Part shown: one piece after another, positions 34,602 to 42,692 of the stretch
How the letters are laid out: every line of letters starts with the position of its first letter
Numbering within the stretch: the stretch's first letter is position 1
NCBI RefSeq assembly: GCF_000972495.1
Contig: NZ_LATM01000013.1
Coordinates: 85,386 to 149,385 of the forward strand
Origin: Hymenobacter terrenus
GTDB taxonomy: Bacteria > Bacteroidota > Bacteroidia > Cytophagales > Hymenobacteraceae
Direction: 5' to 3'
Length of the DNA: 64,000 nt
Made by a program: the position numbers and the translations under genes
The notes under the pieces: generated by a model
What the model was told of the DNA's origin: nothing
Seen by the model: only the letters and a program-made list of their open reading frames with translations
The model's database searches: none

Positions 34602-34976
34602 CTAAGGTACTGCCATACGTAGCCATCCTAGTTTTGTACAGTCCCGGACCATTACGTTTATACTCACCCCGAATAGTTTTCGCCATCCGCTGGTCAGCCC
34701 CTTGCCGGAGCTGCCCCTGGCGCACAGCACTTGCAGGTTATCAATGCCATCCATGCCGCCGTGCGCCCGCGCCAACTTATGGTCTAGCGTCAAGCCCTCC
34801 ACCGCGCCACATAGTTTGAGCAGCTGCGCCCGCGCCTCTGCTTTCTGCCGCAGTTCCATCTGGCCGACCACCCAATTTGCTTTATCAAACATGCTATTGG
34901 GCTTAGCAACAATCCAGTGCTTGACTTTGCGGAACAAATAGTACGTCTCGCCACCATCACCTGAAACGTGCACCAA
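34602..34976 (-). CDS. Degenerate HNH-type protein, 124 aa
   Basis: The middle reads LKLCGAVEGLTLDHKLARAH then GGMDGIDNLQVLCARG, the His-containing LTLDH and DNLQVLC parts of an HNH nuclease. The zinc-binding CxxC is reduced to single cysteines and the usual CNxxK at the end has become SSGKG. The last 30 residues look unrelated, so a frameshift near the 3' end is likely. It is probably a decayed HNH endonuclease or a remnant of one. It lies 21 bp upstream of the T9SS protein gene on the same strand, but the relation is probably accidental. Confidence 0.5.
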   Translation of the reverse strand: MVHVSGDGGETYYLFRKVKHWIVAKPNSMFDKANWVVGQMELRQKAEARAQLLKLCGAVEGLTLDHKLARAHGGMDGIDNLQVLCARGSSGKGLTSGWRKLFGVSINVMVRDCTKLGWLRMAVP

Positions 34977-35103
34977 CTCCCACCCCCGCCGCCGTCAGGT
35001 CACCGAGCTGTTGGTTGACCACCTGCAAATTCTGCTGATGTAAAGTATTCAATCATCGAGCAAACTGTAGGGCAAGAATGCTCAAAAAGCCAGCCGTAGC
35101 AAC

Positions 35104-35361
35104 TCAGGCCGCATCCGCCAGCGCCGTGCGCACCAGCGCATAGATGGTTTCCCAGCCCAGTCGAACACTCTCCGCCGGCAGCTCCACCAGATACTGCGCC
35201 GTCACGTAGTCCACCAGTTCCGTGGTGTTCTCGCCCTTGTCTAATACCGCTGGCAGCTCCACCCGCCAGGGTTCCTTGCCCGGCCGGCTTATTTCCATTG
35301 CCCGGCCGCTGTCCAGCCGGCCCGTGATGCGGACGCTCATCAATACCCGTGCATTTGCCAT
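35104..35361 (-). CDS. Small hypothetical protein, 85 aa
   Basis: An 85-residue soluble protein starting MANARVLMSVRITGRLDSGR. It has an N-terminal beta-rich half (SVRITGRL, EPWRVELPAVL) and a C-terminal helical half (SVRLGWETIYALVRTALADA). I do not recognise it. Its composition fits a gene rather than a shadow, and it ends the leftward block before the rightward lipoprotein operon. Function unknown; a small element-encoded or phage-type protein is possible. Confidence 0.5.
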   Translation of the reverse strand: MANARVLMSVRITGRLDSGRAMEISRPGKEPWRVELPAVLDKGENTTELVDYVTAQYLVELPAESVRLGWETIYALVRTALADAA

Positions 35362-35464
35362 AGTCGAATAGGTGCAAAGTGTAGCTTATTAACCCTCAGA
35401 CTAGCCAGTAAAGCCAAGCTTTTCATATGCTTATGCCCTTCAGGGGGATACAATTATACGGCAT

Positions 35465-35489
35465 AGCTAATATAATTAGCTTACTTTTG
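35465..35489 (+). promoter_or_regulatory. Candidate promoter -7 element overlapping a palindrome
   Basis: The palindrome AGCTAAT-ATA-ATTAGCT (35465-35481) abuts TACTTTTG (35482-35489), which fits the Bacteroidota -7 consensus TAnnTTTG. No clear -33 TTG is seen at the expected distance. It lies 136 bp before the lipoprotein gene at 35625. It could be a regulated promoter; evidence is weak. Confidence 0.3.
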
Positions 35490-35624
35490 TTAAAAATATT
35501 AGTAAAACCCCTTGGGCTGTGTCAAAAGCCCTACGCATGTGTAAGTTTCTTTTCAAACTTCTTTTCGCTTCGTCGCCACTTGTTACTGTCTTCCTATTCA
35601 GCTGCGTTACTTTCGCTACCTGCT

Positions 35625-36173
35625 ATGCCGCCGCTTCACCACCGTTTCTTTCTGCGCAAACCTTGCCCTTTACTGCTCTTGCTCTTGAGTGCGTGCGGTG
35701 GCAACCAGAATCCCCAAACTGCAAACTCAGCCGCAGCGCCCGTACCTCATTCTTACGTGCCCGCTCTGCTGGGCACGGGATTAGTAGCCCAAAGGCATCG
35801 GCGTTGGCTGCTCTTCGCTGATACCACTCGCCAGGACATATACCAGTTAGGCCATACCCCCCGTGAAGTCCGCGGCTGGCTGGCCAAATACGAAGAGCGC
35901 CTAGAAAACAAACAGACACTCAATCCCGATTCGGTGCAACTGCACATCCCAGCAGAGCAGGAACTGCGTCATCTGCCGCCATCCTGGTCGATGGTTAGAG
36001 TCATTCGAATCCCGAGTACCCTGGCCGAAAAGGCCCACGCCCGTACCCAAACTACTCAACTCACCCACCAGCTCCAGCAAGCGGGGTTGCTCACTACTGC
36101 CGAATACCGCCGGACGTTACCGCTGGCCACCGCCGGCGAGTTTTACAGCGGCGCAATCTGCTCAGCACTGTGA
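35625..36173 (+). CDS. Lipoprotein of unknown function, 182 aa
   Basis: The ATG at 35625 gives a lipoprotein signal (RKPCPLLLLLLSACGG, lipobox L-S-A-C). The mature part is helical and polar, with QRHRRWLLFADTTRQDIYQL and a C-terminal ATAGEFYSGAICSAL. The gene overlaps the next one by 4 bp (ATGA), so the two are translationally coupled and probably work together. I recognise no family. An upstream in-frame open stretch (from 35427) lacks coding character and would bury the signal peptide. Confidence 0.65.
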   Translation: MPPLHHRFFLRKPCPLLLLLLSACGGNQNPQTANSAAAPVPHSYVPALLGTGLVAQRHRRWLLFADTTRQDIYQLGHTPREVRGWLAKYEERLENKQTLNPDSVQLHIPAEQELRHLPPSWSMVRVIRIPSTLAEKAHARTQTTQLTHQLQQAGLLTTAEYRRTLPLATAGEFYSGAICSAL

Positions 36174-37426
36174 ACGAGTTAGCCATGACTGCCGAGGGCT
36201 TACGGCGCAGCTACCAATTGCCCCCAACGCTGCAGCGCCTCGGCTTATTAACCAGCGCGCCAACCCAGCAGCTGGCGCACGACCTGCGAGCCGGCGTTTT
36301 CACCGACCAAGTGGAGCTCTTGGCCCGTCTGCCCACCGCTCGCATTTTCAGCCGGCCGCAATATCCGGTCGCAATGCTCCCGTACTTGGAACAGCTGCAC
36401 CGCGACGTGGCGCAGCTCCTGCCGGGGCTGCATTTCACCAACTTCCGGGCCCAGGTCGTCACCCTGGGCGAAATGGCGCCGTGCCTAAATTGCCCAGACG
36501 CTGAAGATGTGCTGGTGCAGCTGCAAATAGGAGCAAGGCAGTATGCGCAGCACACTGGGTGGCAGCGCGGCTATGGCCCCAACAGCCGGCCGGAGATTGA
36601 CGATACTCAGTTTTACCACATTTTCAACCAAGCCCTCGCCGACCAAGGCAGTCGCCACCGCTTGGTATACGTCAGGTCCGAACTAGCCCAGCACACGATT
36701 GACGGTCAACAGCGCTTCGGCCTTTGGCGCCTGACCGCTGCCCAAGCTGAAACACTCAGTACTCTGCAGAATTCCACCCTGCAGTTGGAGGACTACGAAA
36801 GCTTCAGGATTCTGCCCACCGACACCGTAATGGCCGCTCTTCGCTCGTTCACGGCCTTGGGCTTCTTGCGTCACCTTCGCCCAATGCAGCGCCTGGCCGC
36901 TGAAGCCCGCCTGCGCCAGGCCCGCTTCTTGGCCCGTGAAGACGTGCTCCATTTCGTTCCCGGTAGTGTCGGCGAGTACCGGGGATACCCGTACTATCGT
37001 AGTTGGTCCTACACCCGCTTACTCCAAGTACTGCATGAAGTGTCCAACGGTAGTTTTACCCCAACCCAGGTACACGATGGGTGCCAGCACGCCTACGGCA
37101 CCCTCCGCTTTCAGCTTGGCCGCCGCGCTTACCAGACTGCCTTGTATCAGGCCAATGAGAGTCCCGACCCGCGCTTGTTTCAACTCGTGCAGCGGGCGTT
37201 ACGGGAGCAGCACATCCCCGGCAAATTCTATAATGTAAGCGCTGCTATTGGCCAGTCAAAAGGCATGGTAGTAAATTATATATTCCTCTCGCCCGCCCAA
37301 GAGCGCGTCATTCGCCAGAAACACTTGCTGGAGCTCACCGACCCTACGCTGACGGAAGCCCAGCGATACGCCGAGGAATTAGCCGCTGATGCGGCGGCAG
37401 ATTCCGCCTTCCACGGCGAGCAATAG
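36170..37426 (+). CDS. Hypothetical protein, 418 aa, coupled to an upstream lipoprotein
   Basis: A 418-residue soluble protein with no signal peptide or membrane helix, rich in Leu, Gln and Arg. It contains a CLNCPDAEDVL Cys pair (about residues 105-108) and a conserved-looking YRSWSYTRLLQVLHE stretch (about 277-291). Only two near Cys residues are present, so a metal site is not certain. It starts inside the stop codon of the lipoprotein gene. I do not recognise the family. Coupling suggests a two-component function, for instance an effector with its protector or a surface-linked pair, but nothing in the sequence proves this. Confidence 0.6.
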   Translation: MNELAMTAEGLRRSYQLPPTLQRLGLLTSAPTQQLAHDLRAGVFTDQVELLARLPTARIFSRPQYPVAMLPYLEQLHRDVAQLLPGLHFTNFRAQVVTLGEMAPCLNCPDAEDVLVQLQIGARQYAQHTGWQRGYGPNSRPEIDDTQFYHIFNQALADQGSRHRLVYVRSELAQHTIDGQQRFGLWRLTAAQAETLSTLQNSTLQLEDYESFRILPTDTVMAALRSFTALGFLRHLRPMQRLAAEARLRQARFLAREDVLHFVPGSVGEYRGYPYYRSWSYTRLLQVLHEVSNGSFTPTQVHDGCQHAYGTLRFQLGRRAYQTALYQANESPDPRLFQLVQRALREQHIPGKFYNVSAAIGQSKGMVVNYIFLSPAQERVIRQKHLLELTDPTLTEAQRYAEELAADAAADSAFHGEQ

Positions 37427-37602
37427 TTTTTCTGGGCTATTATAAATCGGTTGAGACAGTTTTTAACCCTGCATCCCTTTAGGGTTTAATACTCAGAGTT
37501 GACCTCTCAACAAATGCTTCTAGCTACGCGTTAGTAAGTTGAGGTGCTGATTAACAGATTGCTAATAGCTCAATACGTTCTTAATCTTGACCGACTTCCA
37601 GT

Positions 37603-38193
37603 ATGATTTATGTTGAAAGCAAGCGCAAGTCGTTAGCGACCATTCGCGCTAAACATCCGAGTGCTGTCATTATTGATGTGACATCGCGAGGCGAAGAGCC
37701 ATGGGTTCGGGTTAGTCCATTCTATCCACATGGTGATATCCCTGTTCCATTCTCCGAATCCGTTTTTTCTGCTTCTGTTGAAGGCGTTTGGCAGGGACTG
37801 AAAGTCTTCGAAGGAGAGGACGTAGACTTCTCAAAATTTGCAAACCGTGCCATGAAGGGGATAAAGCGTACCGTTAGAAAGTTTGGCAAGCCCCTTGGGC
37901 ATCGGAAAGGTGTAAACGGAACAGAGTTACTGGACTACGGAACAGCGCGTCATCATATATACCTGCCTACTTACGCGTGGATGCTCGATAACAAGGCAGC
38001 CGAAGTAATAGAGAAACTCACCCACATGGCGGAGACTGGCGATGTAGTGCTGCTCGACTATGACACCAACGGAGACTTAACTAACCTTAAATCCCCTCTC
38101 TCGCATGCTGCCTTGGTAAAGCTGTACATAGAAAAAAAGCACCCTCATCTAAAGACGCTCACAGCCGCCGCCGGCGACAACTACATGCTTTAA
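37603..38193 (+). CDS. DUF6939-like hypothetical protein, 196 aa
   Basis: A 196-aa soluble protein with the pattern MIYVESKRKSLATIRAKHPS, then VIIDVTSRGEEPWVRVSPFY, then PHGDIPVPFSES and EGVWQGLKVFE. I associate this pattern with the DUF6939 family, which is found scattered in bacteria and phages. Later, LLDYGTARHHIYLPTYAW and VVLLDYDTNGDL fit the same family. Its biochemical role is unknown. The gene is monocistronic: 177 bp of non-coding DNA precede it and a strong bidirectional terminator follows immediately. Confidence 0.65.
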   Translation: MIYVESKRKSLATIRAKHPSAVIIDVTSRGEEPWVRVSPFYPHGDIPVPFSESVFSASVEGVWQGLKVFEGEDVDFSKFANRAMKGIKRTVRKFGKPLGHRKGVNGTELLDYGTARHHIYLPTYAWMLDNKAAEVIEKLTHMAETGDVVLLDYDTNGDLTNLKSPLSHAALVKLYIEKKHPHLKTLTAAAGDNYML

Positions 38194-38228
38194 AAAAAAC
38201 GAGCGGACCAGATGGTCCGCTCGTTTTC
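38192..38228. terminator. Strong bidirectional intrinsic terminator
   Basis: ACGAGCGGACC and GGTCCGCTCGT form an 11-bp perfect stem with an AGAT loop, flanked by an A8 tract and a T4 tract. It ends both the rightward 37603-38193 gene and the leftward endolysin gene ending at 38232. Confidence 0.9.
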
Positions 38229-38231
38229 TCT

Positions 38232-38741
38232 CTACGCCTCAAAGTGCGGCCGGTCCTTAAAATTCCCCGGAAAGTCTCCGCCCCACCGCACTCGTGCATC
38301 CGCCGCGTTCATCAACCGCGCAAACTTGCCCAGCAGGGTAGGAGACCAGCTCACTTCCCCATCAGCCAGCAGCAACGCCACGTCCAGCGCCCGACTCGGC
38401 AGCGCGTTGTGCTTGCTCTCCCCACCGCGCTTGTAGGTCACAATGGGCCCTGGCGCCGACCGCCCGTGCGTGTACAACTCGTCCTGCCGCGCCGAGCTCC
38501 GGTACCCCTCCGTCACAAACGGCAGCCCCTGTGCCATCAGCACCGGGTCACCCATCCACCGCCGCAACGCCACCTGGTAGGCCTCCACCAGTGCTGGCCG
38601 TATCTGTGCCAGTCGCTGTGCCTGCCGCAGCCGTTGCGCCACGCTCAGCCGCGCCATTGGCGCCAGCACCTTCGGGCTCGGTGCCAGTCCAGCCTGCCCC
38701 GCTGGCTCTTTACTTAGCCTCAGTTCCATGGACTTTGTCAC
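38232..38741 (-). CDS. M15 family peptidase, phage-type endolysin
   Basis: A 169-aa peptidoglycan hydrolase of the D-Ala-D-Ala carboxypeptidase/L-Ala-D-Glu peptidase (VanY/M15) type. Visible motifs: VTEGYRSSARQDELYTHGRS, then SKHNALPSRALDVALL (first zinc ligands His and Asp, S-x-H-x(6)-D), and RWGGDFPGNFKDRPHFE, ending in the third ligand His. It has no signal peptide, which fits release through a holin. Its start overlaps the end of the upstream holin-like gene by 32 bp. It is a lysis cassette without any morphogenesis genes nearby. Confidence 0.85.
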   Translation of the reverse strand: MTKSMELRLSKEPAGQAGLAPSPKVLAPMARLSVAQRLRQAQRLAQIRPALVEAYQVALRRWMGDPVLMAQGLPFVTEGYRSSARQDELYTHGRSAPGPIVTYKRGGESKHNALPSRALDVALLLADGEVSWSPTLLGKFARLMNAADARVRWGGDFPGNFKDRPHFEA

Positions 38742-39006
38742 CGTTAAATCCTGCTATTTCCACCGGCACTTTCACCACCTCTTCGGGCTTTTGGAGGGCC
38801 TTACGTACCGTCGCCCAAATCGTAACCAGCGCCACTAGGGCCTGAATGATTAAGTGCCCGTAGTTCTCGATTGTCGACGGGTCTGGCGGCGTAAGGCCGC
38901 GGCTTACCACTTGCCCCAGCAATGCCGTGGTCATAATGTGGGAAATATGTCCTGCTTTCGTGCTGCTAAACATGCTGGTGGATGGTTTGTAAAATTGTTT
39001 GAACAA
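38710..39006 (-). CDS. Holin-like small membrane protein
   Basis: A 98-aa protein (an alternative ATG at 38973 gives 87 aa) with one or two hydrophobic helices: HIMTTALLGQVVSRGL and YGHLIIQALVALVTIWATVR, followed by a charged tail (RKALQKPEEVVKV). The size, membrane pattern and overlap with the endolysin gene indicate a phage holin or spanin-like role, making inner-membrane holes at the end of the lytic cycle. No family can be named with certainty. Confidence 0.55.
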   Translation of the reverse strand: MFKQFYKPSTSMFSSTKAGHISHIMTTALLGQVVSRGLTPPDPSTIENYGHLIIQALVALVTIWATVRKALQKPEEVVKVPVEIAGFNGDKVHGTEAK

Positions 39007-39933
39007 AGTTATGTAATGTCAAATATATTATACAAAACTAGTGCAATGTCGGGCGAATAGCATTTTGCATTAAAAGAAGCAAGATGATTTGTTGGGGCTG
39101 CCCCCGGCCCTCCGCGCTGCTACGGGCCGGGGTCGGGCTGTCCAGGGGTCCGCTTCGCTACCGTGCTGCGCACCGCTCCTGTTGGTCGCGCCCTTCCCAT
39201 CCCTCAGCTCGACCGCCGTTGCTCCTGATTCTGCAGATGCAAGCCCCCGCGTCGGCCGCCACGCCACCTGGCCCGCTAACCGCACAATGCCACCCACCCA
39301 GGCCGCGTGTCGGCCCCCACCAAGCCCCGCCCCAGTGCCGGCCGCCGCTTTCACTCCCTACACTCCCTTCGCAACGCGGCGCTATGTCCATTCGTCGCTT
39401 CGCCTTGCTACGCTCCTCATTCCCTCCGCTTGCTATGCTCCGGTCGCTGCGGTCCTTCCAGCGTCGTCCCGCCCTTCTCCCCACCGCACCGACCCCAGCC
39501 ACCAAAGCCTCTGCCGAAGCCAGTATAATGCCAGCCCACCGCTCCCGTGCCGCGCCGGGCCAGAAAATGCGCATGAAGCATTTGGTAAGCCCCACGCCGC
39601 CCGCTCGCACCCCCGGAGTAGGCTGCAGGCCGTGGGCCCAAAAGCCCGCCACCCGCGAGTAAAGTATGCGTTCCAGCCACGCAGGCAGAAGCAAGGCCCG
39701 CTTCGCGGAGGTTCTCATTGGGGAGTACCCCAAACCCCTGCCATCATGCCCCGGCTAACGCCTGGTCATCTTCCTCGGCTTCCGCCGCCTGAAAAAGGCC
39801 GCTACCGCCTCACAAGGCCGGCTCCGCCGAGCCTCTATTGGGGCCTCAGCCCGGCCCCAAACCCCCGGTCAAGGGCATCTAGGCCCTTTGGTCAGGTGCC
39901 CGGCCGGCGCCAGCCAGCGCCCCTGGTGCCACG
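39007..39933. other. GC-rich non-coding block of unclear origin
   Basis: About 900 bp of very GC-rich, C-rich sequence. Long open frames exist on both strands, but all are rich in Pro/Arg/Ser or Trp/Gly/Arg without domain character, typical of shadow frames. It contains repeated words such as CCGCTTCGC, GCTACG and pairs of ATTGGGG...CCCCAAACCCC hairpin-like segments near 39718-39746 and 39837-39870. Similar C-rich blocks are common on Bacteroidota plasmids and conjugative elements, so a fossil of a mobilisation region is possible. I see no oriT, RNA gene or protein I can support. Confidence 0.4.
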
Positions 39934-40293
39934 TCAGTCTAGGGGCAGCAGCTCGCAGGGGCGGCCCAGCCGCCGCGCCGCCCGCAGCGTGCTCAGTGTG
40001 CCCTTGCTCCGGCCATCCCACACCACCAGCACCAGGCTGGCCCGTTTCACTATCTCGGCGTTGCGTACGTGGGTGGCCGCAGTGGGCCCGTGCGCGGCGT
40101 AGTCCGGTCGCAGCTCCACCAGCGGCACCCCGTGGGCCCGTGCCCAGCTGGCGGCCAGCGCATCCACGCCCAGCGCGCCGCCGCTCACCACTTCCTTCGG
40201 CTCCAGTTCGGCCAGCCGTTGGGCTAGGGCAGCACAGCTTTTTACGCCCCGGCTGCCCACCACTGCCACTACCTTGTTTTTGTGTTTTTCCAT
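39934..40293 (-). CDS. SLOG-family nucleotide-binding protein (DprA/YspA-like)
   Basis: A 119-aa Rossmann-like protein starting MEKHKNKVVAVVGSRG, with the first nucleotide-binding loop VVGSRG, then VVSGGALGVDALAASWAR and a final KGTLSTLRAARRLG. This is the compact SLOG pattern, related to DprA and YspA/DUF2493 proteins that bind nucleotide-derived ligands or single-stranded DNA. The start at 40293 is preferred: the longer frame upstream begins in an AT-rich promoter stretch shared with the divergent gene. Common in phages and plasmids; its role here is unknown. Confidence 0.7.
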   Translation of the reverse strand: MEKHKNKVVAVVGSRGVKSCAALAQRLAELEPKEVVSGGALGVDALAASWARAHGVPLVELRPDYAAHGPTAATHVRNAEIVKRASLVLVVWDGRSKGTLSTLRAARRLGRPCELLPLD

Positions 40294-40349
40294 ACTTAAA
40301 GATACGACAAATAAAGTTGTCATAAAAGTAAATTTACTTGTCAAACTAG

Positions 40350-40380
40350 TTGTTGTAATGAAAATAAATTGGTATCTTTG
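40350..40380 (+). promoter_or_regulatory. Bacteroidota-type promoter for the rightward phage-like operon
   Basis: TATCTTTG (40373-40380) matches the -7 consensus TAnnTTTG, and TTGTTG (40350-40355) lies 17-20 bp upstream as the -33 element. It is in the AT-rich gap between the leftward SLOG gene and the rightward operon starting at 40459. This is the clearest promoter in the element. Confidence 0.65.
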
Positions 40381-40458
40381 GTTTGTAGTCGGGAAGGGCC
40401 TGGCTACCGCCCAACGGAGGCCTACCGGCGCGGGCACCCACGGCTAACTACTACAGCC

Positions 40459-40779
40459 ATGCAACCCAATCAACTTTTGCAGCTTGCCGCTGCCGCCTGG
40501 AAAGGTCCCGCTTTGTGCTCATTCTCGGGCATCTACATCTCCCAGTCCGCCGCCACCTATGGCAAGGGCGGCACCACCTGGCACGTCATGCTCAGCTTGG
40601 CCGCACGGCCGGCGTGCCAGCCTGCTGGCGGCTTCGCTGGCTCGTCTCCCTACCCATTTGAGGCGCTGCGCCTAGCCTTTCGGGCCATGCGCGTCGTGCA
40701 CCCCGGCTTTGCCTTCGTGGCCGTGTGGGAGGTCCTCAAGGCCGAGGATGAATTTGCTGGGGTGCCCGCCTGTGCCTAG
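40459..40779 (+). CDS. Hypothetical phage-type protein, 106 aa
   Basis: First gene after the promoter at 40350-40380, starting MQPNQLLQLAAAAWKGPALC. It is a small protein with a central beta-rich part (FSGIYISQSAATYGKGGTTW, then HVMLSLAARP) and a C-terminal helix (FEALRLAFRAMRVVHPG). I do not recognise it. It overlaps the next gene by 32 bp, implying coupling. It may be an early phage or plasmid regulator, but that is only context. Confidence 0.5.
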   Translation: MQPNQLLQLAAAAWKGPALCSFSGIYISQSAATYGKGGTTWHVMLSLAARPACQPAGGFAGSSPYPFEALRLAFRAMRVVHPGFAFVAVWEVLKAEDEFAGVPACA

Positions 40780-41173
40780 CGGCGCCATTGCCCCAGCCGC
40801 GCCCCCGGTGGGCGCGGCTGGTGGTCAGGTCACGGCCAAGTGGGTGGCCTTGCGCGCCGCCTTAGCCAAACTGGCAGCCAAACAGCCGCCCCGGCCCGTG
40901 CTAGTTCCCACGCCGGCACCCATCGGCCCGGCGGCCGTCGTCGCCCGCCACGCGCTGGCCCGTGCTCACGCTGCCTTTTTCGATGCCTGCGCCGCCAAGT
41001 GGGCGCTGCGCGATAATTACCGCACCCAGCCCGGCCGCTTTGCCCAGCTGCGCGCCGCCATCCTCCGCTGCCGCGAGGCCCAGTTCACTTACCAGGCTGC
41101 CGCTGCGGCTTTCCACGCCAGCCCCGCCGGCGCTGCCTTGCAGGCCGCCCGCGCCAAGTACCCCCGCTTTTAG
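40748..41173 (+). CDS. Hypothetical Ala-rich protein, 141 aa
   Basis: Starting MNLLGCPPVPSGAIAPAAPP, it has a Pro/Ala-rich N-terminal third and a helical Ala/Arg-rich rest (ARHALARAHAAFFDACAAKW, then FAQLRAAILRCREAQFTYQA). The overlap with the previous gene supports translation. No domain is recognisable. It is in a run of small phage-type genes on one strand. It could also be partly low-complexity coding sequence with little selection. Confidence 0.45.
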   Translation: MNLLGCPPVPSGAIAPAAPPVGAAGGQVTAKWVALRAALAKLAAKQPPRPVLVPTPAPIGPAAVVARHALARAHAAFFDACAAKWALRDNYRTQPGRFAQLRAAILRCREAQFTYQAAAAAFHASPAGAALQAARAKYPRF

Positions 41174-41220
41174 CCATTCGGCCTCTGCCCACTAGGCGCG
41201 GGCCGCCAAGTCCCTTTTTC

Positions 41221-41433
41221 ATGGATGACGACCCGAAGGACGGCGCAAGCCAACCAACCGAGGCGGAGCTTAACGGCCTCCGCAGCGATGAAATGGCCGC
41301 TGATGAAGCCCAGGCCGCTTTCTACGAGCAGCAAAAAGAATGGGAACGCCAGGCCTACTACCACGAGCAGGAGCAAGCAGGGTGGGAGGACGGCGAGTAT
41401 GAGCAGAGGATGTTCGAAGTCGAAGGCGACTAA
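41221..41433 (+). CDS. Small acidic hypothetical protein, 70 aa
   Basis: A very acidic, charged 70-residue protein (MDDDPKDGASQPTEAELNGL, then KEWERQAYYHEQEQAGWEDG). It is predicted to be mostly helical or disordered. Such small acidic proteins are common in phage early regions and some inhibit host DNA-binding proteins; nothing here shows that. It lies 47 bp after the previous gene. Confidence 0.5.
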   Translation: MDDDPKDGASQPTEAELNGLRSDEMAADEAQAAFYEQQKEWERQAYYHEQEQAGWEDGEYEQRMFEVEGD

Positions 41434-41528
41434 CGGAAAGTCGGCGCAGCCACATCAATACTTCACCAGGGGCCGCCACGCCGGGCGGCCCCATAACCAA
41501 AGGTCCACGAAGCTAAAACCGCCCCATC

Positions 41529-41843
41529 ATGCCCAAAACCACTACTACCTATCAACCCCAATTGCTCGACCCGCACAGCGCCACGCCGCAGCCGGTCAGC
41601 CCCGCCAACGGCCGCCGCTTCAAGCTGGCCGAGTTGTACCAACTGCTCGATTGCCGACTGGTCGATGTCATCCGTCTCACGCCCGAACTCATTCTCATCA
41701 TCGACGACGAAGGCAAGTTCCGCCACCCGGCCTACCTCAATCTGCTGGCCACCTATCTCTGGTACCAGCACCAGCCCGCCGCTCGTGGCCACGATTCCAT
41801 TGTGGGGCGCGCCATTATATGCCACGATAAGCAATTCAAATAA
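41529..41843 (+). CDS. DUF3846-like phage protein, 104 aa
   Basis: The sequence from residue 28 (GRRFKLAELYQLLDCRLVDV, then IRLTPELILIIDDEGKFRH) and the ending SIVGRAIICHDKQFK fit the DUF3846 family, small proteins widespread in phages and conjugative elements with unknown role. The length is typical. It is within the rightward run of phage-type genes, 95 bp after the acidic protein gene. Confidence 0.7.
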   Translation: MPKTTTTYQPQLLDPHSATPQPVSPANGRRFKLAELYQLLDCRLVDVIRLTPELILIIDDEGKFRHPAYLNLLATYLWYQHQPAARGHDSIVGRAIICHDKQFK

Positions 41844-41911
41844 GCAACCGGCGAAGGGGCCGGCCGCCAACGGGCCCCACTTTTTCATTCCCCATTCCAA
41901 CCATTTTCACG

Positions 41912-42622
41912 ATGTCCACCAACGCCAAACCCCAGCGCGCCGCCGCCACCGAAGACGTAGCGGCCCCCACCTTGACCCTCACCGCCTCCGCCGCTACCGC
42001 GCCGGCTTACCTCACCGAGAAATTAGATGAAGCTACCGGCGAGCTGGTGCAGGTGGCCCGCTTCCGCTACCTGCCCGGCCATCCGCGCCAGGTGCGTTTC
42101 GACGCCAAGGCTGGCCAGTTCAACATCGGCGGTATGATGCCCCTGGGCAATACGCTTTCCTTCATGCCACTGGCTTGGCGCGTGTTTCAGGACAACATTC
42201 TGAACATGGGTCGCAAGCTGTGGGCCGAGCTGTTTTTTGCCGATGACAAGGGCGCCATCTGCGCCGTGCTCTTCCACGGCTACAGCGTGGAAAATCTGTA
42301 CCGCCTCATCGAGCCGCTGTTCTACGACGACCTGACCCTGGCCGACGTGACGGTGAAAATCACCGCCGAGAAGAAGCAAACCACCAAAGACGGCAAGACG
42401 GCCACCTACTACATCGCCCAGTTTAGCTACGAAGCCGCCGACGCGGCCGAGGTAGCGGCCCGCCGCGACTTCGCCCGCGATTTCCCCATCTGGCGGGCCG
42501 AAACCTACACCAGCGCCGCGGATATGCGCATCCAGTACGGCTACACCGTGCCCGTCGAGGACGACCCGCAGCGCCCGGCGCCGGCCGCCGCTGAACCAGC
42601 TGCTCTGTCGCAGGCCGCGTAG
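41912..42622 (+). CDS. Hypothetical phage-type protein, 236 aa (possible DNA-annealing or binding role)
   Basis: A 236-aa protein with an Ala/Thr-rich N-terminus, then a beta-rich central part (VRFDAKAGQFNIGGMMPLGN, then LSFMPLAWRVFQDNILNMGR) and the AVLFHGYSVENLYRLIEPLF block, ending with an Ala/Pro-rich tail. It precedes the PD-(D/E)XK exonuclease gene, the position often held by a single-strand annealing or single-stranded-DNA-binding partner in phage recombination modules. I do not recognise the family, so the role is only suggested by neighbourhood. Confidence 0.6.
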   Translation: MSTNAKPQRAAATEDVAAPTLTLTASAATAPAYLTEKLDEATGELVQVARFRYLPGHPRQVRFDAKAGQFNIGGMMPLGNTLSFMPLAWRVFQDNILNMGRKLWAELFFADDKGAICAVLFHGYSVENLYRLIEPLFYDDLTLADVTVKITAEKKQTTKDGKTATYYIAQFSYEAADAAEVAARRDFARDFPIWRAETYTSAADMRIQYGYTVPVEDDPQRPAPAAAEPAALSQAA

Positions 42623-42692
42623 TTCCTCGGCCCCTACGCTACGGTGCCCGCCGTGGCGCTCCCTGGCTACCCCTCATCCAACACGCTCGCTG

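Noticed and set aside
39089..40102. 337-codon plus-strand frame in the GC-rich block
   Set aside because: Pro/Arg/Ala/Ser-rich with no domain, and it overlaps the SLOG gene on the opposite strand; treated as non-coding.
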